Assembly: GCA_050734915.1 (NCBI GenBank)
Contig: JBOHUX010000008.1
Coordinates: 1-25,925, forward strand
From: JBOHUX01 sp050734915
Lineage (GTDB): Bacteria; Chloroflexota; Dormibacteria; Dormibacterales; Dormibacteraceae
DNA length: 25,925 nt
Direction: 5' to 3'
This document shows, piece by piece, positions 7,829-14,953 of this stretch (position 1 is its first letter; each line of letters starts with the position of its first letter). Both the position numbers and the translations under genes were made by a program. The notes below the pieces were generated by a model that saw nothing but the letters and a program-made list of their open reading frames with translations, ran no database searches and was not told the DNA's origin.

Positions 7829-9218
7829 CCACCCGCGTCTTCTGCCCGGTGGCCGTGTCGGTGACCTGGACCCCCATCTCCGCCAACTCTTGGCGGAGCC
7901 GGTCCGAGGTGGCGAAGTCCTTCCCCCGCCGGGCACTTTCGCGGCGCTGGAGCAGGTCGGCGGCCGCCGCCGGCAGCTCCCGCTCATCCAGGTCCCGGTC
8001 GAGGCCCAGCCCGAGGACCCGGTCCCAGTCGATGAGGAGGCTGGCCCGGGCGGCGGGCGCGATGTGGGAATGTCCGAGCTCGGCCACCAGCGCCATCGCG
8101 GCCGGGAGGTCGAGATCGTCGTTGATGGCGGCCAGAAACCGCTCCGGGAAGTCCCCCTTGCCTTCCGGTTCCTTGCCTCCCGGTTCGGACTTCGACCACT
8201 CGGCGACCCGTCCTCGGAGCTGGCGCAGGGTCCGGTCGGCCCCCGCGATCCCTTCGGGAGTGAAGTGCAGCTTGGTCCGGTACTTGGCCTGCAGCGCCAG
8301 GTAGCGGAAGGCGAGTGGATCGTGGCCCTGATCCTCGAGCTCGGTGATCCGGAAGAAGTTCCCAGCCGACTTCGCCATCCGTGCCCCCGAGAGCATGAGG
8401 TGGTGCCCATGCATCCAGTGCGTGACGACCTGGTGCCCGAGGGCCCCCTCCGACTGCGCGATCTCCGCCTCGTGGTGGGGGAAGACGTTGTCCTCACCCC
8501 CCGTGTGGATGTCGAAGCGCTCTCCCAGGTGCTGGATCGACATCGCCGAGCATTCGATGTGCCAGCCCGGGAACCCTACCCCCCAGGGGCTGTCCCAGCT
8601 CTGGAGTCGGTGCTCGCCGGCCGCCTTCCAGAGCGTGAAATCGCCCGGATGCCGCTTGCGGGGATCGACGGCGCCGCGCACGCCCGAGAGCAGCTTGTCG
8701 GTGGTGTTGCCGGAGAGGCGGCCGTAGGCGGGGAAGCTGGGGATGTGGAAGTACACGGTCCCCTCGGCCTCGTACGCGTGGCCTTTCTGGATGAGCCGGG
8801 AGATGATCTCGATCATCTTCTCGATGTGCTGGGTGGCGCGCGGGAAGACGGCGGCGGGGCGGATATTGAGCCGGGCCTCGTCCTCCAGGTAGGCCTGCGT
8901 GTAGTGGGCCGCGATCTCCTCGGGAGATCGGTTCTCGAGGCGGGCGCTCACCAGCATCCGATCCTCACCGCGGTCGAAGTCGTCCTCGGTCAGATGGCCG
9001 ACATCGGTGATGTTCTTGACCTGCCGGACCTGGAGGCCGTTGTACTCGAGCACGCGCACGAGGAGGTCCGCGAAGAGATAGGTGCGGAGGTTGCCGATGT
9101 GCGCGTAGCGGTACACGGTGGGGCCGCAGGTGTAGATGCCGACCCTGCCCCGCTCCCGGGGCTGGAGCTCCTCCTTGCGCCTGGTGAGGGTGCTGTACAG
9201 CTTCAGGGGGGGTCCCAA
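7806..9218 (-). CDS. cysS: Cysteine--tRNA ligase
   Basis: This 470-residue class I aminoacyl-tRNA synthetase charges tRNA-Cys with cysteine in the cytoplasm. Zinc ligands are C31 (IYTCGPTVY), C223 (GWHIECSAM) and the HHEAE group near 248-252. The HIGH signature is HIGN at 40-43. The KMSKS loop reads RMAKSAGN (280-287), with Arg for the first Lys and Ala for the first Ser. The length is normal. The anticodon-binding and C-terminal helical region runs from about 330 to the end, with a Gly/Lys/Glu-rich loop near 345-358. The start is TTG at 9218, the only initiation codon between an upstream in-frame stop and the conserved KLYSTL segment. A TAGCAT lies 9 nt upstream. The last 23 nt overlap the convergent phosphoesterase gene. 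Confidence 0.95.
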   Translation of the reverse strand: MGPPLKLYSTLTRRKEELQPRERGRVGIYTCGPTVYRYAHIGNLRTYLFADLLVRVLEYNGLQVRQVKNITDVGHLTEDDFDRGEDRMLVSARLENRSPEEIAAHYTQAYLEDEARLNIRPAAVFPRATQHIEKMIEIISRLIQKGHAYEAEGTVYFHIPSFPAYGRLSGNTTDKLLSGVRGAVDPRKRHPGDFTLWKAAGEHRLQSWDSPWGVGFPGWHIECSAMSIQHLGERFDIHTGGEDNVFPHHEAEIAQSEGALGHQVVTHWMHGHHLMLSGARMAKSAGNFFRITELEDQGHDPLAFRYLALQAKYRTKLHFTPEGIAGADRTLRQLRGRVAEWSKSEPGGKEPEGKGDFPERFLAAINDDLDLPAAMALVAELGHSHIAPAARASLLIDWDRVLGLGLDRDLDERELPAAAADLLQRRESARRGKDFATSDRLRQELAEMGVQVTDTATGQKTRVVRGGGGA

Positions 9219-9227
9219 ATCGAACCT

Positions 9228-9233
9228 ATGCTA
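9228..9233 (-). promoter_or_regulatory. Candidate -10 element for cysS
   Basis: On the minus strand TAGCAT precedes the TTG start at 9218 by 9 nt, compatible with a near-leaderless transcript. No -35 is clear. Confidence 0.35.
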
Positions 9234-9305
9234 GATGAGCGGGGCCAGGGGCCATCCGCGCCTTGCCCCGAGACTCCGATCCCTCCCGACGGGGTCTCGA
9301 TCCGG

Positions 9306-9355
9306 CCGGCGAGCCTCGAGTTCGACGACACCGGCGAGCCTCGAGTTCGACGACA
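9306..9355. repeat. Tandem duplication of a 25-bp unit upstream of the MoeA-like gene
   Basis: Two identical copies abut exactly (9306-9330 and 9331-9355), beginning CCGGCGAGCCTCGAG and ending TTCGACGACA. They fill most of the space between the divergent cysS and molybdopterin-binding genes and end 10 nt before the latter's ATG. Each copy contains the palindrome CTCGAG. Confidence 0.85.
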
Positions 9356-9365
9356 CTGGTCGCGC

Positions 9366-10358
9366 ATGAGGACCCTCCGAGTGGCCACCGCCGGGCTCAC
9401 CGCGGCGCAGGTCGAGGGCCGCGTGCTGTGTCACGACGTGGGGCCCGGGCTGCGGAAGGGAGCCCGGCTCGGGGCTTCCCATCTGACGCTCCTCAGGGAG
9501 CTGGATGAGGTGCACCTGGCCGACCTGGAGCCGGGCGATCTGGGCGAGGACGAGGCGGCCCGGCGCCTGGCGGCCGCCATCGCCGGTCCTGGCAGCCGGG
9601 CCGGGGATCCGGTCCAGAGCCAGGTCCGCCTCGCCGCCACGCACCGCGGGCTGCTCCGCGTTTCCCGGGAGGCGGTCGAGCGCCTCAACGCCATCGACAC
9701 GGTCAACGTCTTCACGCTCGTCGACGGCCAGGCCGTCGATGAGGGCGAGCAGGTGGCGGGATGCAAGGTGACGCCCGTCGCGGTCCCCGCTTCGGTGGTG
9801 GAGGAGGCCGAACGGGTGGCCGCGGAATGCGTGCCGGTGTTCGAGATCCTGCCCTTCCGGCGCCTGCGCACGTTCGTGGTCGCCACGGAGCGGCTCAAGC
9901 CGAAGGCTCGCGAGATCTTCCAGCGCGTCGTCACCCGCAAGCTCGACTGGTACGGCGCCGACCTGCTCGAGATCCGGCAGGTGGCCCGCACGGGCGCCGC
10001 AATTCGCCAGGCCTACACGGCGGCGCGAGAGGCGGGCGCCGATCTGGTGCTTTTCGCGGGCGCCTCCTCGATCGACCCGCTCGACCCGGCCCACACCGAG
10101 CTGGAAGCTGTGGGCGGCAGGGTGCTGAGGACGGGCGCCCCGGCCCATCCCGGCAGCATGCTCTGGCTGGGTGCCCTCCAGGAGACGACCGTGCTCGGCA
10201 TCGCGTCCTGCGCCGGGTTCGGGAAGGAAACCGCGCTCGACCTGATTCTGCCTCTTGTGTTCGCCCACGGTCGCGCCGCCGCCGCCGACTTCGCCCGCCT
10301 CGGGTACGGAGGACTGGTCGAGAAGGCGGCCGGCCGCCGCTTCCCCTCCTATGGCTAG
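9366..10358 (+). CDS. MoeA-like molybdopterin-binding protein
   Basis: This 330-residue protein resembles the MoeA-like group (cd03522-type) with a MoCF/MogA-fold molybdopterin-binding domain in the C-terminal half. That domain starts near RTFVVATERL (about residue 168). It continues through REAGADLVLFAGASSIDPLD and VGGRVLRTGAPAHPGSMLWLG, a variant of the family's TGG-type substrate loop. The N-terminal 130 residues lack recognisable MoeA domains. A role in molybdenum cofactor handling or in regulation by it is inferred; no other cofactor genes lie nearby. The start at 9366 (MRTLRVATAGLT) is chosen because the long frame upstream lies opposite cysS. Twelve nucleotides separate it from the downstream ZIP transporter gene, so the two are probably co-transcribed. 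Confidence 0.8.
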   Translation: MRTLRVATAGLTAAQVEGRVLCHDVGPGLRKGARLGASHLTLLRELDEVHLADLEPGDLGEDEAARRLAAAIAGPGSRAGDPVQSQVRLAATHRGLLRVSREAVERLNAIDTVNVFTLVDGQAVDEGEQVAGCKVTPVAVPASVVEEAERVAAECVPVFEILPFRRLRTFVVATERLKPKAREIFQRVVTRKLDWYGADLLEIRQVARTGAAIRQAYTAAREAGADLVLFAGASSIDPLDPAHTELEAVGGRVLRTGAPAHPGSMLWLGALQETTVLGIASCAGFGKETALDLILPLVFAHGRAAAADFARLGYGGLVEKAAGRRFPSYG

Positions 10359-10370
10359 CGGCATCGCCCG

Positions 10371-11087
10371 GTGATCGCCGTCGCGCTGGCGGGCGTCACC
10401 TTCTTCTCGACCGGAGTCGGCGGGCTGGCCGCGGTCCGGTTCCGGGACCGCATGCACCTCCTGCTCGGGTTCAGCGCGGGCGCGGTTCTGGGGGTGGTCT
10501 TCTTCGACCTCCTGCCCGAGGTCTTCACGCTGCCGGGCGGCCGGCCCCACCTGGTCATGGTCGGCGCCGGGGTCGGGTTCCTCGCCTTCTTCGGGCTCGA
10601 GCGCGCGACCTCGCTCCACCGGGCCCGGGAGCACGAGCACGCGGTCGCGCCGCACGACCCCGAGATGGGGCTGGTGGGGGCGATCGGCCTCTCCGTGCAC
10701 AGCTTCCTGGACGGGGTGGCAATCGGGATCGGCTTCCAGACCAGCGCCGCGCTGGGACTGCTGATCGCGCTGGCGGTGATCGCGCACGACTTCAGCGACG
10801 GCCTCAACACGGTCACTGTCATGCTCGCCCACGGGAATCCGCTCCGGCGCTCGCTGGCGCTGCTGGCGATCGACATGGTGACCCCGATCCTCGGCGCCGC
10901 CAGCACGCTCCTCTTCCACATTCCGGCCGGGGTGCTGCCCTGGCTGCTGGCGTTCTTCTGCGGCTTCTTCCTCTACATCGGCGCGTCCGACCTGCTGCCC
11001 GAGGCGCGCGAGCACGACTCGCCGATGGTGGGGGTGGCGACACTGCTCGGGATGCTCGCCCTCTTCGGCGTCACCCGCGCCCTATGA
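10371..11087 (+). CDS. ZIP-family metal transporter
   Basis: This 238-residue integral membrane protein has about seven or eight hydrophobic segments and a His-containing loop (REHEHAVAPH, about residues 87-96) between the early and late segments. The paired metal-binding helices carry HSFLDGVAIG and HDFSDGLNTV. Canonical ZIPs have HNxPEG and HExPEG here, so both helices use Asp in place of the usual Glu and lack the Pro. Import of a divalent metal such as zinc, iron or manganese into the cytoplasm is the family role, but selectivity cannot be stated. The start is GTG at 10371, 12 nt after the MoeA-like gene, with no clear Shine-Dalgarno. The 3' end overlaps the convergent DUF309 gene by 17 nt. 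Confidence 0.87.
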   Translation: MIAVALAGVTFFSTGVGGLAAVRFRDRMHLLLGFSAGAVLGVVFFDLLPEVFTLPGGRPHLVMVGAGVGFLAFFGLERATSLHRAREHEHAVAPHDPEMGLVGAIGLSVHSFLDGVAIGIGFQTSAALGLLIALAVIAHDFSDGLNTVTVMLAHGNPLRRSLALLAIDMVTPILGAASTLLFHIPAGVLPWLLAFFCGFFLYIGASDLLPEAREHDSPMVGVATLLGMLALFGVTRAL

Positions 11088-11421
11088 GCGGCATCTCCAG
11101 CTCCGGCCAGGCAGCCGCCTCCAGCGCCTCCAGGTAGCCGTCCACCGTTCCCAGCAGGGGGTCCAGGTCGAGCCCGTGATGGCGGGGCCCGTACGGCCGG
11201 AGCTGCGCCGCGCCGCCTCGCCATTTGTTGACCGCTCCCCGTCGGTTCCGCCGGCCGTAGTGGAGGCACCCCGCGGCGATCTGGATGAGGCCCTTGTAGA
11301 AGCCGCGGTCGGGGCCGCGCCGGTCACGCGTCCAGGCGCTCTCCCACGCTTCGTGGGCATCCCAGTAGCGGCTGGAGTTGAAGAGGTCAACCCCGCGCTG
11401 GAGCAGGCTCTCTTCGTCCAC
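11071..11421 (-). CDS. DUF309 family protein
   Basis: This 116-residue helical protein has the DUF309 (PF03745) signature: FNSSRYWDAHEAWESAW near residues 14-30, then FYKGLIQIAAGCLHY near 41-55 and a short helix around GAVNKWRGGAAQLRPYG. The conserved HExWE pattern is present as HEAWE. The family is widespread and its biochemical function is unknown. The start is a GTG at 11421 lying inside the 3' end of the EamA gene, a 35-nt overlap that suggests translational coupling. The 3' end overlaps the convergent ZIP gene by 17 nt. Confidence 0.88.
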   Translation of the reverse strand: MDEESLLQRGVDLFNSSRYWDAHEAWESAWTRDRRGPDRGFYKGLIQIAAGCLHYGRRNRRGAVNKWRGGAAQLRPYGPRHHGLDLDPLLGTVDGYLEALEAAAWPELEMPLIGRG

Positions 11422-12235
11422 GAACGCTTGTGACCAGGATCCCGGCGCCGACGAGCAGGCCTCCCGCGACGAAGCCGGGGCCGGGCCTGAGGCCGAAGAC
11501 GGGGATGGAGAGGGCGACGCCCACGACCGGCTGGATGAGGATGAAGGCCGCGGCCGACGCCGCCGGGAGCCGCTCGACGCCTCGATACCAAGCCCACCAG
11601 GCGAGCGCGGTCGCGCCCAGGCCCAGATAGAGCGCCGCCAGCAGGGCGCCCCCGGTGACGTGAAGGCGCATGCCGGACGCGAGCTCGATCGCCGAGCCGG
11701 GCACCATCAGGGGCAGAGCCCAGGCGCAGGCTCCCGCCGTGACCGGCAGGGCGCCGCGCTCTCGGACCGGGCCGGCGCCGATCACCGTGAACGCCGCCCA
11801 CGCGCCCGCGCTGGCGAGCAGGAGCAGGTCTCCCGCCGCCGAGGATGTCCTCCCCGGCCCGGCCACCAGCGCCGCCCCGATCAGCGCGAGGCAGATTCCG
11901 GCCCACTGATGAGGGGCGGTCGCCTCTGCCAGCAGCCGGCGTGCCAGGAGCGCGACGAAGAGCGGGGTCGTCAGCGTGAGCAGGCTGCCAGCGGCGGCAC
12001 CGGCGAGGTCCGTGCCCCAGAGCTGCAGCATCAAGGTGGCCGCGAGCACCACGCCCAGGAGCGGCATCGGCCTCGAGCGCATCGGCGGTCGGGCGCGGAG
12101 CACGAGCAGCAGGGCCGCCAGCCCGACCAGCAGGCGGCCCAGCCCGAGCGTGACCGGCGGGACGTCCTTGAACGCGAGCCGGCTGACCACGTACATTCCG
12201 CCCCAGAGCGCCGCCGCCAACGCCGGCCAGAGCAT
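11387..12235 (-). CDS. EamA/DMT-superfamily transporter
   Basis: This 282-residue protein has ten predicted transmembrane segments in two five-helix EamA repeats. The repeats are visible as ALWGGMYVVSRLAF near the N-terminus and ALYLGLGATALAWWAWYRGV in the second half. The drug/metabolite transporter superfamily usually exports amino acids, nucleotides or other small metabolites, and the substrate here is not predictable. The start ATG at 12235 is supported by an AGGAG Shine-Dalgarno (12246-12250) 10 nt upstream. It overlaps DUF309 by 35 nt and is divergent from the HD-domain gene, with fewer than 50 nt between start codons. Confidence 0.88.
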   Translation of the reverse strand: MLWPALAAALWGGMYVVSRLAFKDVPPVTLGLGRLLVGLAALLLVLRARPPMRSRPMPLLGVVLAATLMLQLWGTDLAGAAAGSLLTLTTPLFVALLARRLLAEATAPHQWAGICLALIGAALVAGPGRTSSAAGDLLLLASAGAWAAFTVIGAGPVRERGALPVTAGACAWALPLMVPGSAIELASGMRLHVTGGALLAALYLGLGATALAWWAWYRGVERLPAASAAAFILIQPVVGVALSIPVFGLRPGPGFVAGGLLVGAGILVTSVRGRREPAPARG

Positions 12236-12265
12236 GTGCGTGAGGCTCCTAGATGTTCACGTGGC

Positions 12266-12271
12266 TACAAT
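12266..12271 (+). promoter_or_regulatory. -10 element for a leaderless HD-domain transcript
   Basis: TACAAT matches the -10 consensus at five of six positions. It is followed by 7 nt and then GTG at 12279, so the predicted transcription start coincides with the start codon. A -35 is not evident. Confidence 0.5.
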
Positions 12272-12278
12272 CCGGCCC

Positions 12279-13658
12279 GTGGGCGACGCCGTCGCCGAGT
12301 ACTCGCGGGTCAATCTCTCCAGCGACCCCCTCTACGGGTATGTCCGGATCACCAAGGCCGGCGCCCCGGGCGCGGTCTCCGAGCAGGACATGCTCGACAG
12401 TCCCTGGCTGCAGCGGCTGCGGCGCATCCACCAGCTGCAAAGCGCGTGGTGGGTCTTCGCCACCGCCGAGCATTCGCGCTTCCAGCACTCGCTGGGCGCC
12501 ATGCACCTCGCCGGCGAGTGGGCCCGCCACCTCCATCCGACCCTCCGCGAGGTTCATCCCGACGCGCCCTCGCCGGCTCTGGTCGAGGAGACGCTGCGCC
12601 TGGCGGGCCTCCTCCACGACGTCGGCCACGGCCCGTTCGGGCACTTCTTCGACGAGAACTACCTGGATGCCTTCGGCATCGACCACGAGACGATCGGCCG
12701 GGCGCTCATCACCGGCCCCCTGGCCGACCTCATCTCCGGCCTCGGCGCGTCGCCCTCGGCGGCCTTCGCGCCCGGTGAGGCCATCGATCCGCGCTGGATC
12801 GCCGACCTGATCTCCGCCCGCCCCCTGGCCGGCTTCCAGGCGCCCGGCTGGCTGGCGGCGCTGCGCCCGCTCCTGACGGGCCCCTTCAGCGCCGACAACA
12901 TGGACTACGTCCCCCGTGACGCCTACGTGTGCGGGATCGCGGTCGGGCCCGTGGACGTCCGGCGCATCCTCCACTATTCGTTCCTCTCCGAGCGCGGGCT
13001 GGCGCTCCACGCCCATGCCGCGGAGGCGCTCCACATGTTCCTCGCCGCGCGCCTCTATCTCTATCACCAGGTTTACTTCCACCGCACCGTGCGCAGGATC
13101 GACCTTCAGCTTCGGGAGGTCTTCCGGCCCACGTTGGACCTGGTCCTGGGCGGCAGCCCCCTCGACCGGCTCGAAGCCTACCGCCGCCTGACCGAATGGC
13201 AGCTGCTGAGCGAGGTGGACAGCTGGGCGCAGGCGGCCGATCCTCGCCGCCGCGAGCTGGGCGGGGCCTGGGTGGACATCATCAATCGTCGCCTGCGCTG
13301 GAGGCTCGTCTACTCGAGCTACGTCGAGAGCCGCGAGGCCGGCGACCTCCTCCTCATGTCCGCCGCGGACTTCGCGCGCCGGATCCGGACCCATCTCGGC
13401 CCCGAGCTGAGCGAGACCGAGTTCGAGGTCGATGTCGCCGCCCAGCGGTCGGGGGCGCTGAACCCGATCGTGGAGGGGACGGGAATCCTCTTCTACGATC
13501 CCCTCGAGGGGGGGTATCGGGAGAGCGGCGTCGTCGACCTCTTCCGGCGGCTGCCTGTCCGGATGGCGCTGTTCCGGATCTTCGCCCGCGACGGGTCTCA
13601 CCGGGCGGAACTGAGCCGCGCCGGGGCGCTCGCGCTCGCCAACCCGGCTCAGTCGTAG
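12279..13658 (+). CDS. HD-superfamily phosphohydrolase, dNTPase/COG1078 type
   Basis: This 459-residue protein belongs to the COG1078 HD-domain group related to dNTP triphosphohydrolases and SAMHD1. Metal-ligand motifs are in order: H70 in RFQHSLGAMHLAG, HD at 113-114 in GLLHDVGHGPFGH, and D206 in FSADNMDYVPRDAYVCG. The N-terminus NLSSDPLYGYVRIT and the segment LQRLRRIHQLQSAWWVF are typical of the group. Deoxynucleotide or nucleotide hydrolysis is the known family activity, and the exact substrate is not predictable. The start GTG at 12279 is chosen for its fit to the upstream TACAAT. The GTG at 12261 is an alternative that would put the -10 inside the gene. The last 10 nt overlap the convergent FmdB-like gene. 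Confidence 0.88.
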   Translation: MGDAVAEYSRVNLSSDPLYGYVRITKAGAPGAVSEQDMLDSPWLQRLRRIHQLQSAWWVFATAEHSRFQHSLGAMHLAGEWARHLHPTLREVHPDAPSPALVEETLRLAGLLHDVGHGPFGHFFDENYLDAFGIDHETIGRALITGPLADLISGLGASPSAAFAPGEAIDPRWIADLISARPLAGFQAPGWLAALRPLLTGPFSADNMDYVPRDAYVCGIAVGPVDVRRILHYSFLSERGLALHAHAAEALHMFLAARLYLYHQVYFHRTVRRIDLQLREVFRPTLDLVLGGSPLDRLEAYRRLTEWQLLSEVDSWAQAADPRRRELGGAWVDIINRRLRWRLVYSSYVESREAGDLLLMSAADFARRIRTHLGPELSETEFEVDVAAQRSGALNPIVEGTGILFYDPLEGGYRESGVVDLFRRLPVRMALFRIFARDGSHRAELSRAGALALANPAQS

Positions 13659-13921
13659 TCGCCGAAGTCGTCGCCGCCTCCGAAGTCGTGGCCGCCTCCG
13701 AAGTCGTCGCCGCCCCCGAAGTCGTCGCCGCCTCCGAAGTCGTCGCCGCCCCCGAAGTCGTCGCCGCCTTCGTCGGAGCGCGAGGTGGCGAAGGTGGAGA
13801 CCAGGCGCCGGACCTCGCCGGAGCCGCAGTGAGGGCAGCTGGGGTCGGGGTCGTCGTACCGGCGCAGGAGTGCCGATGAGCGCTTCCCGCAGCCGGCACA
13901 CGAGTACTCGTAGACAGGCAT
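13649..13921 (-). CDS. FmdB-type zinc-ribbon protein with GGGDDF repeat tail
   Basis: This 90-residue protein begins MPVYEYSCAGCGKRS and continues to CPHCGSGEVRRLVSTF. That is the FmdB/CxxC-CxxC regulatory zinc-ribbon domain (PF09723), with two CxxC pairs. Instead of the short Ser/Gly-rich tail usual in the family, the C-terminal 38 residues are six near-identical GGGDDF units ending in DYD, one with His for the first Asp. The family is annotated as putative regulatory proteins, without firm function. The start at 13921 is the conserved family N-terminus. An in-frame ATG at 13948 would add nine residues. It overlaps the HD gene's 3' end by 10 nt. Confidence 0.85.
   Translation of the reverse strand: MPVYEYSCAGCGKRSSALLRRYDDPDPSCPHCGSGEVRRLVSTFATSRSDEGGDDFGGGDDFGGGDDFGGGDDFGGGHDFGGGDDFGDYD
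13663..13770. repeat. Six exact-period 18-bp tandem repeats inside the FmdB-like gene
   Basis: CGAAGTCGT begins at 13663, 13681, 13699, 13717, 13735 and 13753, each exactly 18 bp apart. The units differ only at single bases (GTCGTGG for GTCGTCG in one, CCCCC for CCTCC in others). Read on the minus strand they encode repeated GGGDDF. The in-frame period of 18 would allow copy-number change without a frameshift. Confidence 0.92.
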
Positions 13922-14001
13922 CCCGAGGAGATTGAACCAGATCGGCATCCCCCCTGTCGTGGCGGATTTCACGGTTTCGCGCCGGCGACCCGGCGGCCGG
14001 A

Positions 14002-14007
14002 TAGGAT
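14002..14007 (+). promoter_or_regulatory. Candidate -10 element for the threonine dehydratase-like gene
   Basis: TAGGAT is followed by 7 nt and then the ATG at 14015, the spacing expected for leaderless transcription. It favours the 14015 start over the ATG at 14006, which lies within the hexamer. Confidence 0.42.
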
Positions 14008-14014
14008 GGCGCGG

Positions 14015-14935
14015 ATGATCTCCCTCGCGGAGGTGCGGGCCGCCGCCGCCCGCGCGGCACCGCACGTGGTGAGGACACCACTGCTGCCTCTGCCGGGGGA
14101 CAGCGCCTTCCTCAAGCTGGAGTGCCTGCAGCCGACCGGCAGCTTCAAGGTCCGGGGCTTCTTCGCGGCCGCGCTGGCCCTCCCGGAGTCGGAGCGGGCG
14201 CGCGGGCTGATCACGGTCAGCGCGGGCAATGCGGCCCAGGCCTGCGCACACGTCGCCCGGGGCCTGGGCGTGCCCTGCCGGGTGGTGATGGTGGACACCG
14301 CTCCCGACGCCAAGGTCGAAGGGGTGCGGCGCTGGGGCGGGGAGCCGATCCTGCTCCCCCGCGCCCGCCTCCTCGCCTGGATGGCCGCACGAGGGTGGGC
14401 GAAGGAGCCGGAGTCATTCATCCATCCGTTCGCCTCCGAGGCCGTCATGGCCGGCCACGGCGGGATCGGCCTCGAGCTGCTGGAGGACCTCCCCGACCTC
14501 GCTCGGGTCCTGGTCCCGGTCGGGGGCGGTGGCCTCGTCACCGGGGTGGCGAGCGCGCTCAAGGCGCTCCGCCCCGAGGTGGAGGTGATCGGCGTCCAAT
14601 CGTCCGGGTATCCACTGTGGGCGCGCGCCTGGGAGGCGGGGGGCCTGGTTGAGATGATTCCGGAGACGATCGCCGACGGGACCACCGCGCCCTTCGACGA
14701 AGGCATGATGGAGCGCCTGCGCGCCGCCGTCGATCGCTGGCTGGTGGTCCCCGAGAGCCGGCTCCGGGGCGCTGTCGTCGAGCTGGCCGTCTCCGCCAAA
14801 GTGGTCGCCGAGGGTGCGGGCGCGCTCGCCTACGCCGCGCTCGAGCAGCTGCCGTCGGGCGGGAAGGCCGCCGCCGTCATCAGCGGCGGCAATCTGGACC
14901 CTCGCCTTCTGGCGGACCTCCTGGCGGGGCGCTGA
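14015..14935 (+). CDS. PLP-dependent threonine/serine dehydratase-like enzyme
   Basis: This 306-residue fold-type II PLP enzyme probably deaminates threonine or serine to the 2-oxo acid, or acts as a related racemase/dehydratase. The PLP lysine is K45 in QPTGSFKVRG. The phosphate-binding loop is PVGGGGLVTG and the terminal SGGN motif is near 291. SAGNAAQACAHVA is the conserved helix. No ACT regulatory domain follows, so it resembles the short catabolic type rather than IlvA. The start at 14015 (MISLAEVRAA) is preferred; the ATG at 14006 would add three residues. It converges with the threonine aldolase gene across an 18-nt gap, which suggests shared involvement in hydroxy amino acid breakdown. 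Confidence 0.87.
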   Translation: MISLAEVRAAAARAAPHVVRTPLLPLPGDSAFLKLECLQPTGSFKVRGFFAAALALPESERARGLITVSAGNAAQACAHVARGLGVPCRVVMVDTAPDAKVEGVRRWGGEPILLPRARLLAWMAARGWAKEPESFIHPFASEAVMAGHGGIGLELLEDLPDLARVLVPVGGGGLVTGVASALKALRPEVEVIGVQSSGYPLWARAWEAGGLVEMIPETIADGTTAPFDEGMMERLRAAVDRWLVVPESRLRGAVVELAVSAKVVAEGAGALAYAALEQLPSGGKAAAVISGGNLDPRLLADLLAGR

Positions 14936-14953
14936 TCCCGCCCCGGCGCCTCG

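Noticed and set aside
7890..9365. Long plus-strand open frame running opposite cysS into the MoeA-like gene
   Set aside because: It mirrors cysS codons on the other strand; the conserved protein begins only at 9366.
13663..13770. CRISPR or GGDEF interpretation of the 18-bp repeats and the GGDDF-like peptide
   Set aside because: The repeats are contiguous without spacers and encode a tail. GGDDF here is a repeat unit, not a diguanylate cyclase domain.
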